Part shown: one piece after another, positions 24,610-36,156 of the stretch
Layout: each line of letters starts with the position of its first letter
Position numbering within the stretch: the first letter of the stretch is position 1
From: Delphinapterus leucas
Lineage: Eukaryota; Chordata; Mammalia; Artiodactyla; Monodontidae
DNA: 64,000 nucleotides
Direction: 5' to 3'
Assembly: GCF_002288925.2 (NCBI RefSeq)
Contig: NW_022098036.1
Coordinates: 40,217,503 to 40,281,502, forward strand
Translations under genes and position numbers: made by a program
The notes under the pieces: model-generated
What the model was told of the DNA's origin: nothing
Databases searched by the model: none
Seen by the model: the letters and a program-made list of their open reading frames with translations, nothing else

Positions 24610-26079
24610 GTAGTTGTTAGTTGACTGATAGTCTAGATATGTTTCCAAATTTGTTCCTCACATGTTTGCTAGGCTGTAAGAGCTGTCTAAAATAGGTGAC
24701 TATTAAAACATACACCTTGAACAGAATCCCTTCCTATTAGAGTGTTCTGTTGACTACAACACAGAGTTGTAGGTCACTTCAAGCTTTCTAGGTTTGGCAA
24801 CTCTATGTTGTCAAAAGGAAAAACAATCTGGAAATCACCTTGCCAAACATGACTGTATAAAAAGAAATGAATGAGTACCCTAATGTAGGTATATGTAAAA
24901 AAAAAAACAAAGAAAATAATGAGAAAGTAAACCATACACTCATGCAATGGATGGTAAGATTGTGACTCAAGTATTCAGCAACTAGTGATTTCAAAACTGG
25001 CATCACAGGAAAGAGAGACTTAATTTCCCTCTTATTTAATTTTCTCTTCATTAACTTTGGGTTTATTCTGGGAAAACATTATTTTAAATTCTTGCCAAGT
25101 CTTAATTTTGTACCATGTGCATGAATTGACTACTAAAAAGTAAAATAAATAAAACTATAAAAAGTAAGTGCCACATGGTTAATACATTATTCTTCTTAAG
25201 GAATAGAACCAGGAAGGATGAGTTATAGTTCTGTAGAGAACATTAATTTTAGCTCACAAGCTCAGGTAGCAAGAGCTACATGACATCACTTTCTTTAAAT
25301 CAACTTAAATCTTTTCTGAGGGCAATTTAACCCCAGTTGTTACTGAGATTCCCATTCCTCTGCAAAGCTGTACAAGTTCTCCGGTTTCTGTGAGATACTT
25401 AGACATGATAGAATCTCCTCTTGTTGTAGGTCCCCCCTGATTACTTCTGAGATGCCGATGGTGGCAGCCTGGATGGCCCCTTCAGGTCCCTCAGGGTTAC
25501 GTCTTCTCTCCCACTCCGATAACAGGGGAATCTTGTTACGTGCACCACACAGCTTTCACCTCTCCTAAAAACTGTCACCTCCCTGAAGGACTGACAGAGG
25601 CTTTCTAGGGGATTGTACGTTTCTTACCATTTCCTAATTTCAGGGCCATCTTTTTCTTCTCTCTTGTGGCTCTCAGAAGAATCAATTTTCTCTCTTCCCT
25701 GTCTAGCACACTTGGGATAATCTCTTCAAGGAATTTAGACTTTTACAAAAGGCAGCAAGAAATGTTTATTCTCAGAAAAGCTTCTGCTTTCAGCCCAGCA
25801 AAAGTCCCTGAGCAAAAGAGATCAACCTCATTGAAAAGGATGAAAAGAAATATATAGTAATAACAAATATTTCATATTTTAATAAGCTAATCTGCTATAA
25901 GTATATCTGGGATGTTCAATTATATTCAGTGAAATTCCCTAATCAACTTGTTTGTGAAAGAGAGCCAGATATTTCTCAAAAGCAGTGATGGTTGTGATGT
26001 GCTGGTGTGAGTCTTCTTGAGAAGGGTTTATGGATTAACATCTCTAGAAGCCTATAAAACTGCAGTAATGGATTCAAGT
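24610..26079. other. No gene seen
   Basis: Unique sequence with an A run at 24898-24906. A segment at 25390-25700 is GC-richer (GGTGGCAGCCTGGATGGCC, CCTCCCTGAAGGACTGACAG), but I find neither a coding frame with a domain nor a known repeat. Confidence 0.5.
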
Positions 26080-26220
26080 TTCTGTTTATCTTCTGTGTTA
26101 GAGTGTAAAGTCCTCGGGCATAGGGCCAGGGAAGGGTCAGTACAGCTATTTGTTGCAGGCACCAGTTCAGTGCTTGAGACAAAGCAGGCCTTCAATGAAC
26201 CTTTGTTGAAAGAATGAATG
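26080..26220 (+). mobile_element. L2 LINE 3' end
   Basis: TTAGAGTGTAAAGTCCTCGGGC, then CAGTGCTTGAGACAAAGCAGGCCTTCAATGAACCTTTGTTGAA and terminal GAATGAATGAGT fit the L2 terminus (typically 'cagtgcctggcacatagtaggcgctcaataaatatttgttgaatgaatga'). Confidence 0.65.
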
Positions 26221-26600
26221 AGTCAATGGAGCTAAATATGGGTTTAAGCTACCAATATTAGTTCTCAGTTCACAGCCTATACATAATGATGCTCCTAAGG
26301 ACTTTCAAGATGATGAGGCAACTTCTGAATCATCAGAGACAATTTCAACTTGAACTATTTGTCGTAAATTGTATATACACTTTAATTCTAATTCCTTAAT
26401 ATTGATAATCAATATTTGGTGGAGTTTTATGACATTTTGCCAGAACACTCAGTTAATATTTCATTAACTACGATGCTCCTATGACCTAACTATCCTCTTT
26501 TAGTGGGACTTGCATCCACAAATGTTTGAGATTCACTTTCAATAGGACTGAAAATACTAAAATGCAATGGTGAAGGGACATTACATTTTCAGTAGCTATT
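26221..26600. other. No gene seen
   Basis: Unique AT-rich sequence between an L2 end and a SINE, with nothing recognisable. Confidence 0.55.
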
Positions 26601-26610
26601 TTGTATTAAC

Positions 26611-26822
26611 TTTTTTTTTTTTTTTTTAATGCGGTACACGGGCCTCCCACTGTTGTGGCCTCTCCTGTTGCGGAGCACAGGCTCCGGACGCGCAGGCTCA
26701 GCGGCCATGGCTCACGGGCTCAGCCGCACCGCGGCATGTGGGATCTTCCTGGACCGGGGCAGAAACCCGTGTCCCCTGCATCGGCAGGCGGACTCCCAAC
26801 CACTGCGCCACCAGAGAAGCCC
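26611..26822 (-). mobile_element. CHR SINE
   Basis: Complete in outline on the minus strand. The T run (26611-26627) is the A tail. The body includes GCCATGGCTCACGGG and CTGGACCGGGGCAG, and the 5' end is CCACCAGAGAAGCCC. Flanks TATTAAC (26604-26610) and TGTTAAC beginning at 26825 fit a short, partly decayed target duplication. It is close in sequence to the other CHR copies, so relatively young. Confidence 0.92.
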
Positions 26823-28753
26823 AGTGTTAACATTTTTTTAAAGGTTAATTTAAATCTCATGATTAGCAATGAATTGGCTTCTACTTAATCACTAAATATC
26901 ATAATAGCTAAATTTTGCAGATTGTTCAGATCTCTAAAGAAAGGACAACTTTACCCGAAGAAAGAAGTTTATTACATTTATTAACTCTCCTGCCTCTTTT
27001 TCAGAGTTCCTTTCAGAAGTTCTAAGTCTGTTCTATACCCTTGCTCCCCCCATCATGAAGGGTCTTTTACCTATGAAGTGATCTACTCCTTTATAGCTGT
27101 AAGCAACATCTGTTATATAATCATATATTTCATATGCTATCAGTAGCATTCTTTATGCTGTTAAGCCTATGATGGATTAGACAACTAGCTTCTAGACTGT
27201 ATTAACATACTTTTAAGTAAATTTAATTCTCTGAACAGAGCACTTGTGCTTTTTGTGGATTATTATTACTTTTAGGTGTTCTCTTGTTTTTCTGAATGTC
27301 ATTACATGTGCGATGGGTTAATTGGAGTCATTCAAGAGTCCAGAGATGTTTTTTGGTCTATTTGAAGGCATGGTTTGTAAATCTGGGTTCTCTGTTTTCA
27401 CTCCTGATTTTCGTTCAGAAATTATTTAACTTGAATGTGATATGTGTCTTCCATCAAGCCTACGTGGAGGCAGTGTGCAGTGTTTGGTATTCTAGGCATG
27501 CTTCTCTACTAGCTAATGCGAGAACATCCTAAGTGTGAAAGTTGGGGCTTCTAAATATAGTTAGGTTGTTGTGAACATTAATGGGCTCATGTTTTCAAAT
27601 CATGTTTGCATGTTTGATAAATATTTAAATTTCAAATATTTATCATACAAGTCAGAACCTGGATATCTTCAAACTTTTAAAAGTGTGATTCTCATCCCTC
27701 GCTTTCTGAGTATCTATTAATTACTCTCCATATTTAGAGGACATTATTTTTTCTTGAAAAAGATCATTTGGTGAAAACTACAGCTTTGGTGAGTATGTAT
27801 GATTAAGAAAGAGAGATTGAATTGCAGGCTACTTTTTGTTTTGTACTCTTGTTAATCAAATCGTAGCACTTCTTCTTTTATCGCCCATGTAGGACTGCAA
27901 AAGGAAGATAGTTACACACTTCGAAACAGGGGTTAGGCCGGGCCTTGATGAGTGGTGTGGGTGCCGCTGAGTCACTTAATGTGCTGCTTCCTACGTGCCA
28001 GCAGATGGAAAGTGTTGCCATTCAGTGGCATCACTCAGCAGGTGCAAATGAAGTATGAAATGAAAAATCCCAGCCCACACAATGCACAGAGAAAAAACAG
28101 ATAGCACTTTGTAGTCACCTGTGTCAAGCTATATGCTGTCATAGACAACTCAGATCCAGCTAGGCAAGTGCCCCAAATCTCTCCATCTCTGACCCTTCCT
28201 TGCAAGAGAAATTGGGTTTCACTCTGTGCTACCTGGGTTATGTTGATGCCCCTCTAAGATTCCCCATCCTTCCAGAAGAAAACCAGTTAAAGTGTTTAGG
28301 AGCTGATTACTTTCTTAACAGGGAAGAATGATGTGAGGGTGGGGGCAGGTGCTATTCGGAAATGTGGGTGATTCTCAAAATGGATAATAAGATGACTCTG
28401 AAATTAGGGTCCACATGAAATTATCATGCCTTTTTTAACATATGAGAGAAATGTTGTAGCTAATATTTTTGCTTGTTCCATTGTTTAAAGCTCTGAACGG
28501 AACCTACCATCCATCACTGTTGATATCTGTTGTAACGATGAGTCAAATATTTGGATAATAAAATTATCTTAATTCAGATAAATTAGTATCACCAAGTTTT
28601 AGAATAGTTTTGTCTATCTATCTATCTAATTGTCTCAGTCTATTCATTTTATATTATCAGTCAGAGCTAAAACTTAATGATAATTTTAAAGAATGCAAAT
28701 ATTAGTACCTTCTGGAGTCAAGCCTGGATGTTAACTACAGTATATTGAAAAAG
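26823..28753. other. No gene seen; small TCTA repeat
   Basis: Unique sequence. A TCTA microsatellite of about four units lies at 28612-28628. The segment 27890-28080 is somewhat GC-richer and contains CCAGCAGATGG (28000-28010), a partial CTCF-like core that lacks the following GC. ORF 27296-27532 (plus, 78 codons) has no recognisable domain. Confidence 0.5.
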
Positions 28754-28769
28754 ATGTCTCTGCTTATTT

Positions 28770-30537
28770 TTTTTCTTCCAGTTTTATTGAGATATAATTG
28801 ACATATAGTATAGCACCATATAAGTTTAAGGTATACAGTTTAATTATTTGATTTATATACATCATGAAGTGATTATCACAAGATTACTGAACATCCATCA
28901 CCTCATATGGGTACAAAATTAAAAAATAGAAAAATTTTTTTTCTTGTGATGATAACTCATAGGATTTACTTGCTTAACAACTTAGATATATAACATACAG
29001 CAGTGTTCATTATACTTATTGTACATTATACTGTACATTTATATTGCATATTATATCCCTAGTACTTATTTATCTTATAACTAGAAGTTTGTACCTTTTG
29101 ACTGCCTGCATCCAGTTCCCTCCTCTCTACCTCTGGTGACCATAAATCTGATCTCTTTTTCTATGAGTTTGTTTGGTTTTGAAGTAGCATAATTGACCTA
29201 TAACACTATGTTAGTTCCTGTTACACAACATAGTGATCTGATACTTCTATACATTTCAAACTGATCACCAAGATAAGTCTAGTTACAGTACGTCACCATA
29301 CAAAGATACTACATAGTTATTGAGTATATTCCCCACACTGTACATTTCATACCCACGACTCATTTATTTTGCAACTGGATTTGTACCTCTTAATCTTCCT
29401 CACCTATTTCTTTCCTGCCCCGAGTTCCTTCCCCTCTGGCAAGCACATGTTTATTCTCTGTATCTATAACTCTATTTCTGTTTTGTTACGTTTGTTCATT
29501 TGTTTTTTTAGATTCTACATATAAGTGAAATCGTACAATATTTGTCTTTCTTTGTCTCTTTCTCTGACTTATTTCACTTAGTATAGTGCCCTCTAGGTCC
29601 ATCCATGTTGTCCCAAATGGCAAGATTTCATTCATTTTTATGGCTGAGTAATATTCCATTGTATATATATACCACATCATCTTTATCTTTTCATCTATTG
29701 ATGGGCATTTAGGTTGCTTCAATATCTTGGCTACTGTAAATAATGTTGCATGAGCATAAGCGTGCATATATCTTTTCTAATTAGTGTTTTTGTTTTCTTT
29801 GGATAAATACCCAGGAGTGGCATTGCTGGATCATATGGTAGTTCTTTTTTTTTTTTTTTTTTTTTTGGTCGGTACACGGACCTCTCACTGTTGTGGCCTC
29901 TCCCATTGCTGAGCACAGGCTCCGGATGCACAGGCTCAGCGGCCATGGCTCACGGGCCCAGCCGCTCCACGGCACGTGGGATATTCCCGGAACAGGGCAC
30001 GAACCCGTGTCCCCTGCATCGGCAGGCAGACTCTCAACCACTGGGCCACCAGGGAAGCCCCATATAGTAGTTCTATTTTTAATTTTTTGAGGAACCTCCA
30101 TACTGTTTTCCATAGTGGCTGCATCAATTTCCATTCCCACCAACAGTGCACAAGGGTTCCCTTTTCTCCACATCCTCGCCAACCCTTGTTATTAGTTGTC
30201 ATTTTGATAATGGCCTTTCTGACAGGTGTGAGGTGATATCTCATTTTGGTTTGATTTGAATTTCCCTGATGATTATTGATGTTGAGTATCTTTTCATGTG
30301 TCATCTGTATGTCTTCCTTGGAAAACTGTCCATTCAGATCCTCTGCCCATTTTTTAATTGGGTTGTTTGGTTTTTTTTTTTGATGTTGAGTTGTATGAGT
30401 TCTTATATTTTGGATATTAACTCCTTATCAGGTATATCATTTGTAAATATCTTCTCCCAGTCAGTAGGTTGTCTTTTCATTTTGTTGATAATTTCCTTTG
30501 CCATGCAGAATTTTTTTTAGTTTTATGTAGCCCCATA
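28770..30537 (-). mobile_element. L1 (L1MA-like) with 16-bp target duplication, split by a SINE
   Basis: The ends are fixed by an exact 16-bp duplication, ATGTCTCTGCTTATTT, at 28754-28769 and 30538-30553. On the minus strand the 5' end lies in ORF2 ([22 protein letters not shown] frame, [16 protein letters not shown] knuckle near 30140-30180). It then runs through the ORF2 tail ([14 protein letters not shown] at about 29650) into a long 3' UTR with two related copies of the 'tattgagatataattgacatata' block (28785 and 29180). A CHR SINE interrupts it at 29845-30060. It is older and more diverged than the cetartiodactyl L1s in the window. Confidence 0.93.
29845..30060 (-). mobile_element. CHR SINE nested in L1
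   Basis: The T run at 29845-29866 is the A tail. The body and 5' end (CCACCAGGGAAGCCC ending at 30060) are standard for CHR. The duplication CATATGGTAGTTC (29832-29844) and CATATAGTAGTTC (30061-30073) has one mismatch and consists of L1 sequence. The SINE therefore entered an already present L1 (28770-30537). Small fused ORFs across it are artefacts of the nesting. Confidence 0.96.
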
Positions 30538-30849
30538 ATGTCTCTGCTTATTTGGAGTCCATATTTTTTGAAATTTGAATAGTGGATACTAAAAAATGAG
30601 TACCACAGTAATGTATATAGCAAAATTTGACTAATTTTAACAATGAGGAGGAGATAAGGGAGACTGTTAAAAGATAAAAGCTAGTCTGTTTTAATCAAAA
30701 TAAGAACTATAAATAGTTTAAAAATCAATGCTGTTTTATTATGCTAAGATGGAAATGCCAGTATAAAATGTTAGATAAATGAAAATATAAAAATAGATGT
30801 GAGCAATATTGTAGATGCACAATTTCACATTGAATATATATTGAGGGAA

Positions 30850-31010
30850 TCTCTGGCTTTCTGTCTAAGCCTAAATTTCCTTATCTTTATAAGAGAGTAA
30901 TAGTAATAAAACAAGTGCTATATGATAAGGTTTTATAGGGATTAAGGCTAATAATCCATGTATAGCAAAGTGCCTGACCCATAATAAGTACTGGAACAAT
31001 AACAGCAGCA
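30850..31010 (+). repeat. MIR SINE, 3' half
   Basis: Blocks in MIR order are CTAAATTTCCTTATCTTTATAAGAGAGTAATAGTAATAA, then AGGGATTAAGGCTAATAATCCATGTATAGCAAAGTGCCTGACCCATAATAAGTACT. These correspond to the 'tttcctcatctgtaaaatgg ... gtgcctggcacatagtaagcgct' part of the consensus. Confidence 0.72.
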
Positions 31011-31544
31011 ACTGGATTCACTTATTAGCAGCTCTCAAGAAATCTCAGAGAGAATACATAAGTTTAAACTTTACAGTTTATATTTGGCCACAATTATGTA
31101 GTCTCAATCTGAATAAGTTAGCATTTATAGATTTTTATGCATATACAAGTCTAATTGGAAAAACGTATCTGGAATAAGGTCTTTAAAAGTGTAAAACTGA
31201 GATTAGACATTATTGTTGTTTAGTTCTTATATACAAAATTAAATATAATCATTGTATATACTTTGCGGGCTACCAAATTCCTTTGCTTACAGAGATACGC
31301 TATTCCATAGAAGAATGATTTATGCCCTTTGCATTCACTATAATCTGGAATCCCATTCCAGAAATCAATTGAAAATTTTCTTTTGGTGACCCTTTTTCTA
31401 CCAAATCCAATGGCTTCTTGTCACACAGTGTTTAATACTTTTAACCCGTGGCTTTCTAGTTGGTGGTTCTTGCATTTTGGGTGGGCCAGCAAAAATAGCC
31501 CATGTCCAGCATAGTCAAATATAAGACATATTAAGGAAGTCTAA
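31011..31544. other. No gene seen
   Basis: Unique AT-rich sequence without recognisable repeat, RNA or coding signal. Confidence 0.55.
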
Positions 31545-32620
31545 TCAACTAGATTTGTGACTGGTTAGAAGTATAGAGGAAGAGAGAAGTAGAAGTCTAG
31601 ATTGACTCCCAAAGTTTTAATTTTGCTTCCTAGAGAGGTAGTGGCCCATTTTTCAAGATAGAGCATACAGGAGGTGCAATACATTTGGTAGAAAGTTTGC
31701 TGAGTTCAATTTGGAGATATTGTTTTTGAGTCAACTATGGTAAATATATCTAATAGACATTGTAAATATGGGTCTATAGATCAGATCTAGGTTATAGTAG
31801 TAAAGTTTAGAATTATGAATGTGGGTTTCTTTTTTTATTTTTGAATGATTATTGTAAACCACATGGTTGGTAAGTGTTAAGAACATAGATAGGACAGGTT
31901 GTAGATTTATATGCAACTTCTGGACAGCAGCACTAACTTCATTCCCTTCTTGGGAACTCTTCCATGACACATCTTGTGTCTTGGACACCACAGTGTCATT
32001 CAGAAAGAACCTTTTAAGGTAAGAAGAAGCAGAACTCTGGTCATTACCAATACTAAAGAATAAGTAGAAAAAGATCAGCAAAGGGAACTGTCAAAGATGG
32101 AGGAGAACTGGGAGAGGGTGGCATTGCGGAAGCCAAGTGAAACAGAGTTTCAAACCTTAACTGTCAAATGTTACTGTAAGGTCGAGAAAGCTAAATGAAA
32201 GATGTGTATTTGTTTCAATCAAGAAATGACTGGTGGGCTTCCCTGGTGGCGCAGTGGTTGAGAGTCCGTCTGCCGATGCAGGGGTTGCGGGTTCGTACCC
32301 CGGTCCGGGAAGATCCCACATGCCGCGGAGCGGCTGCGCCCGTGAGCCATGGCCGCTGAGCCTGCGCGACCGGAGCCTGTGCTCCACAACGGGAGAGGCC
32401 ACAACAGTGAGAGGCCCGCTAACCAAAAAAAAAAAATAGAAATGACTGGTGATTTTTTGCCAGAGCAGTTCATTAAGCTGTTGCGGATGGAACCTCACTG
32501 CAGTGGGTTGAAGAGCAGTGAGTAATCAGGAGGTGGGTACAGTAATCCTGGAGTGTTCTAGAGAGGAGCGGTGCTATGGAAATAAAAAAAGGAGATACAT
32601 GTAGCTGGATGGAAGGAAGC
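31545..32620 (-). mobile_element. L2 LINE, interrupted by a CHR SINE
   Basis: The complement reads as internal L2. Matching blocks include TTGACTCCCAAAGTTTTAA, GAGTTCAATTTGGAGATATTG, CTAATAGACATTGTAAATATG, GGGAGAGGGTGGCATTGCGGAAGCC, ACTGTCAAATGTTACTGTAAGGTCGAGAAAGC and, after the SINE, AGAGCAGTTCATTAAGC and CACTGCAGTGGGTTGAAGAG. It is highly diverged with no open frame. The CHR copy at 32235-32437 sits inside it. Confidence 0.6.
32235..32437 (+). mobile_element. CHR SINE with perfect target duplication
   Basis: The complete 5' end is GGGCTTCCCTGGTGGCGCAG and the tRNA-like B-box is GGTTCGTACCCC. The CHR body ends in GAGAGGCCCGCTAACC with an A12 tail. The flanks are an exact duplication, AGAAATGACTGGT (32222-32234 and 32438-32450). 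Close agreement with other copies and the exact duplication mark it as young. Confidence 0.96.
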
Positions 32621-32979
32621 TGGGAGTAGAAATTGTATGAAGATGAAAAAAGACTTGGCATATTTTCACTCTGTGTTGAAGTACACAGAAGAGAGTAAGA
32701 GAGGCTGCAAATGAGAGAGAGAGCAAGAGAGTGAGTGTCTCTTAGGGAACATAAAGGGCACATGTGTGGAATGTGAGACATTAATCTTGATTAAAAGAAA
32801 TAAACCTTTCTTTAGGAGGGAAGAAGGTGAATATTTGATAGGATTTGCATCTGATCACACTGATCTCTAGAGTAATAAACATGATCATATCTTGAGAAGG
32901 AGGTGGTATCAAAAAATGGTATGAATTTCACTCTCTCCTGGCTAATAGGGAAGATAGACATGATAGAAACGTGCAGGTA
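32621..32979. other. No gene seen; GA-rich patch
   Basis: A purine-rich stretch (GAGAGAGAGAGCAAGAGAG at 32712-32735) in otherwise unremarkable sequence. Confidence 0.5.
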
Positions 32980-33110
32980 AATAAATAAAGATAGGTGCTA
33001 TGAAGAAAAAGAATGGAGTACTTTGAAAGAGAATAACAGGTCGCATAATTCAGATCAAGAGTTGGGGAAGGCTTTCAATTCAACAGATACCTAAAGAATA
33101 GCAGGAATTG
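32980..33110 (-). mobile_element. L2 LINE fragment
   Basis: GGTGCTATGAAGAAAAAGAATGGAGTACTTTGAAAGAGAATAACAGG and TTGGGGAAGGCTTTCAATTCAACAGATACC match the complement of L2 near its 3' third (typically 'ggtgctatgaaggaaa...ggggtcagggaaggcttccctgaggaagtgac'). Confidence 0.5.
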
Positions 33111-33179
33111 CGGGGGGGATGAGAAGGAGAGAAATATTTGAAGAAAAGGAAGTATATGTCTAAACTTCACTGTTAAATA

Positions 33180-33340
33180 GATGTTATTAGGTCCATTTTA
33201 TGTAGAGAGTGAAGCTCAGTGAGGTTCCTTTTCCAGTGTCTCAGGACTAGGTGGTGTTAGAATTCAACACCCAGGTCTGTCTGATGCCACACCCTGTGCT
33301 TGATCCCATTTCCTAGGCTGCCTCTCAAGTACCTTGTTTT
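33180..33340 (+). repeat. MIR SINE core and 3' part
   Basis: GGTCCATTTTATGTAGAGAGTGAAGCTCAGTGAGGTTCC, TCAGGACTAGGTGGTGTTAGAATTCAACACCCAGGTCTGTCTGATGCC and TGATCCCATTTCCTAGGCTGCCTCTC correspond in order to the MIR core and 3' side ('ccattttacagatgaggaaactgaggc ... gattcgaacccaggtctgtctgactcc'). Confidence 0.75.
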
Positions 33341-33361
33341 AGGACACACTTAATTGAACCA

Positions 33362-33723
33362 TGTCTTAGTTCCAGCTGCTATAACAACATACCATAGACT
33401 GGGTGGCTTATAAACAACAGAAATTTATTTCTCACAGTTATAGAAGGTAGAAGTTTAAAATCAGGGTGCCAGCATGGTCAAGTTCTGTTGGGGGATCTCT
33501 TCTGGGTTGCAGACCGTCAGCCTCTTGTTGGATCTTCACATGGGGATAAAGGGAAGGGAAGCAAGCTCTCTCATAACTCCTGTATGGGCACTAATCCCAT
33601 TCTTGAGGGCTCCACCTTCATCCCAATTACCTCCCAAAGGCGCCATCTCCTAATACCATCACACTGATGGGTAGGGTCTCAACATATGAATTTTGGGGAG
33701 ATACAAACATTCAGTCCATAACA
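33362..33723 (-). mobile_element. MaLR LTR (MLT1-type), solitary
   Basis: It is bounded TG...CA. In element orientation it opens TGTTATGGACTGAATGTTTG and ends in the complement of TGTCTTAGTTCCAGCTGCTATAAC. Diagnostic inner blocks are CATATGAATTTTGGGGAGATAC, CTCCTAATACCATCACACTGATGGG, GAGGGCTCCACCTTCATCCC and AGAAATTTATTTCTCACAG. There is no clear 5-bp duplication (AACCA against GGTAG). This is a non-coding remnant of a mammalian LTR retrotransposon. Confidence 0.8.
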
Positions 33724-33729
33724 GGTAGT

Positions 33730-34090
33730 GTCTTCCTTTTCTCATTTTGGTCAGCTTTGTTTCCACTTCTAAGGCTGGATATCACTGAGACCTCTATCTA
33801 TAGATTTTTATCTTCCTGCATTTTACTTATTCCTTCCGTGACATCATCTATGCCCACTGCTATAACTATCACACTCCTGATTCCTACCTTTATATATTCA
33901 GCCCTGAGCCATACTTTAATCTTGTTTTTCCAAATATTTTCAGAAAAATCCAGGTAAATGATCTGACATCACCTCAAATTTCATGTGTTCTGAATTGAAC
34001 TTGACATCTCTTTGTATGCCCAAAAGGCTGTCTTAATTTGTCATCAGTTTAAACATCTTGAAACCATTTTTGTTTCTTTCTTCTCTTTAA
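33730..34090 (+). mobile_element. Probable L2 LINE internal fragment
   Basis: CTGCTATAACTATCACACTCCTGATTCC and TTGAACTTGACATCTCTTTGTATGCCCAAAAGGC resemble the L2 segment 'actgcctacttgacatctccacttggatgtctaacaggc'. Divergence is high, and the ORF at 33667-33957 has no domain. Confidence 0.4.
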
Positions 34091-34399
34091 AAAAAAAACA
34101 TATCTGTCATGAAGTTTACCAGTGAAATGGAAATTACATTTCTTCTCCTCTCTCTGTACACAAGTTCAGGCTGAAGGAATTACATGCTGCAACAGCTCTC
34201 CGGCTTGGAGTTGTCATTATCAAATACAGAATTCTTAGGCTTTCATGGCAATTTGTCATGTCGGTGCCTTCCTTGCACTGGTTTTTATATTTTCTTGCCA
34301 CAAAAGTCTTTCATAAAAATTGGATCTTCACATCAAGTGCTTGTAGAAAATCTATCTTAATAGATTCTAGGGTAGATGGTATTTTTTGTCTAAAATTTT

Positions 34400-34795
34400 T
34401 CCGTGCCCTTGCTGAGGTTTCTCTGTGGGTGGAGCATATGTCCTCACTCTACTGACTTTAATCTTGGCCATGTGACCCACTTTGTCCAATGAAATACTGG
34501 GAAAAGTTCAGTGTGCTGTTGCTGAGTGGACTTTAGGCATTATGTGTATCTGCTCATTATCCTGTGCTCCTGTTCTGAACCATGAGCAGAGCAGTATCCT
34601 AGGTAATTATGTTTCTTTGGCCAGACCCCTGGAGTGAGAGACACTTGGATCCAGATCTGAATGGAACCTCTAGAAGCAGAGCTGCTCCAGGAAATCTGGG
34701 ATACATGAGCAAGATGTATATGTTTGCTCTTTGCAAGCTACTGAGATTTTAAGGTTGTTATGCATCATAATCATAGAAATAGCTGACCAATATAT
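34400..34795 (+). mobile_element. Probable MaLR LTR (older MLT1-type)
   Basis: Blocks CTTGGCCATGTGACCCACTTTGTCCAATGAAATACTGGG, GAGTGAGAGACACTTGGA and TTTGCAAGCTACTGAGATTTTAAGGTTGTTATGCATCATAATCATAGAAATAGCTGACCAATA correspond to the middle and 3' end of older MLT1-type LTRs ('aagccactgagttttggggtggtttgttatgcagcaatagctaactgatac'). Confidence 0.5.
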
Positions 34796-35904
34796 AGCCA
34801 TGCTGGAAACCAAGTCTATAATAATAAACCCAATCTTAACTCTGAAGTTTGCTTTCTTCCTAGCTATTGAGATTTGGGTTAAAAGTTCTGAAGAAGTGTT
34901 TGATCATAGTTTTATAAAGTTTTTGTTTTATGTGTTGGAAAAGCTGGGAATGTTTAGTTAAGTATCAAAATAATTTCAAGTTTGTTTTTGGTGACATATT
35001 ACAATTCTGAGTAAAATTTAAGTTAGTAGAAATAAACCATTAGAAATTAAATCTTTTAATATTAGAAATTAAGTAGAAATTGGTAGAAATACATTTGACA
35101 GAAATTAAGTTTTTTTCTGGAAAGACTTTCTTAACTTTCTAGTCTTTCTAGGATCCTTTCTAAGGCCTGATTACCGATACCCCACAACAGACATTGGCAC
35201 ATTTTCGTGTGACCCTTCAAAGATCCATGGAATAGTGTCACTATCTTTGATGTGTGATTATACCTTTCTAGAAAATCTTGCCAGGTTATTGGGCTTATAA
35301 ATAATTCTCTTGAGCCAGTTGAGTTTCTTCAGATATGGATCTCTCAACCATCAAGATCTCCATTGGGAAATAGATACAGAAAAGCCAAGGGTGCACGTCG
35401 GTGGATTTATTTTAGTATTATTTATTTTCACAGTATATTGAGAAGCCCCAAAGTCATATACCATATACCAAATCTGATAACCCAATTTAAAGTTGGAAAG
35501 CACTGATGGCCCAGGTGAGGTAATATCATTAGTTGTGAAATGCTGTTGAGGATCAGTTGAAAGACAAAAAATCCAGGCATATTAGACTTTCACAAAAGCA
35601 TATGAAGTAGATTTTAGAAATGAATTGGAAATCAGTAATACAAAGAGCTTTCAGTAGGGAAAAGTAGAAATTATTTCAGGAATCTCTTGGAGGCTGGCTT
35701 GAAACATTGTGTCAAGAAAGGTAAAATGGAAGATGAGAGGTGGAGAGCATATTAGGACACTTAAAAATGTCACATCCTGTCCCCATTTTTTCAAATGTGA
35801 CTCACTTTATGACTGAACGAGTAGTTTTTTGGTGTCAAGTTAATATCTATTTTTTCTCATTTGTAGAGAATCTAAGTGGAAAGAGCCTCATTTCTTTTGA
35901 TAAT
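34796..35904. other. No gene seen; short local repeats
   Basis: Unique sequence. Between about 35020 and 35115 the word GTAGAAAT/AGAAATTAA recurs four or five times, a degenerate local repeat. No coding or RNA signal. Confidence 0.5.
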
Positions 35905-36110
35905 GTAGCCTCAAGGCTAAATCCACTGTCTATTTTTGTAAAAAAATGTTTTATTGGAACACAGCTACACCTGTTTGTTTATGTATTGTCTATGGCTGCT
36001 TTCACACTGAGAAAAGCAGAGTTGGGTTGTTGCAATAGAGATCGTTCGGCTGACAAAAGGTAACATTTTTACTATCTGGGTTTTACAGAAAGAGTTTGCT
36101 GACCCTTGCT
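35905..36110 (-). mobile_element. MER20-like hAT DNA transposon remnant
   Basis: In element orientation it begins AGGGTCAGCAAACTCTTTCTGTAAAACCCAGATAG, matching the MER20 start 'caggggtcggcaaactttttctgtaaagggccagatag'. It continues with the central block (GTGTGAAAGCAGCCATAGAC, GTTCCAATAAAACATTTT) and a decayed far end at 35905-35930. Its length of about 205 bp fits the non-autonomous MER20 element of about 220 bp. MER20 copies have been reported to act as regulatory elements in placental mammals, but nothing here shows that this copy does. Confidence 0.75.
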
Positions 36111-36156
36111 CAAGCCCCATGCCTTCTATACTTTCTTGGATTGTGTCCTAAGGGAA

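Noticed and set aside
28000..28010. Partial CTCF-like core CCAGCAGATGG
   Set aside because: The following GGC-RS half is missing (AAAG instead), so the match is incomplete.
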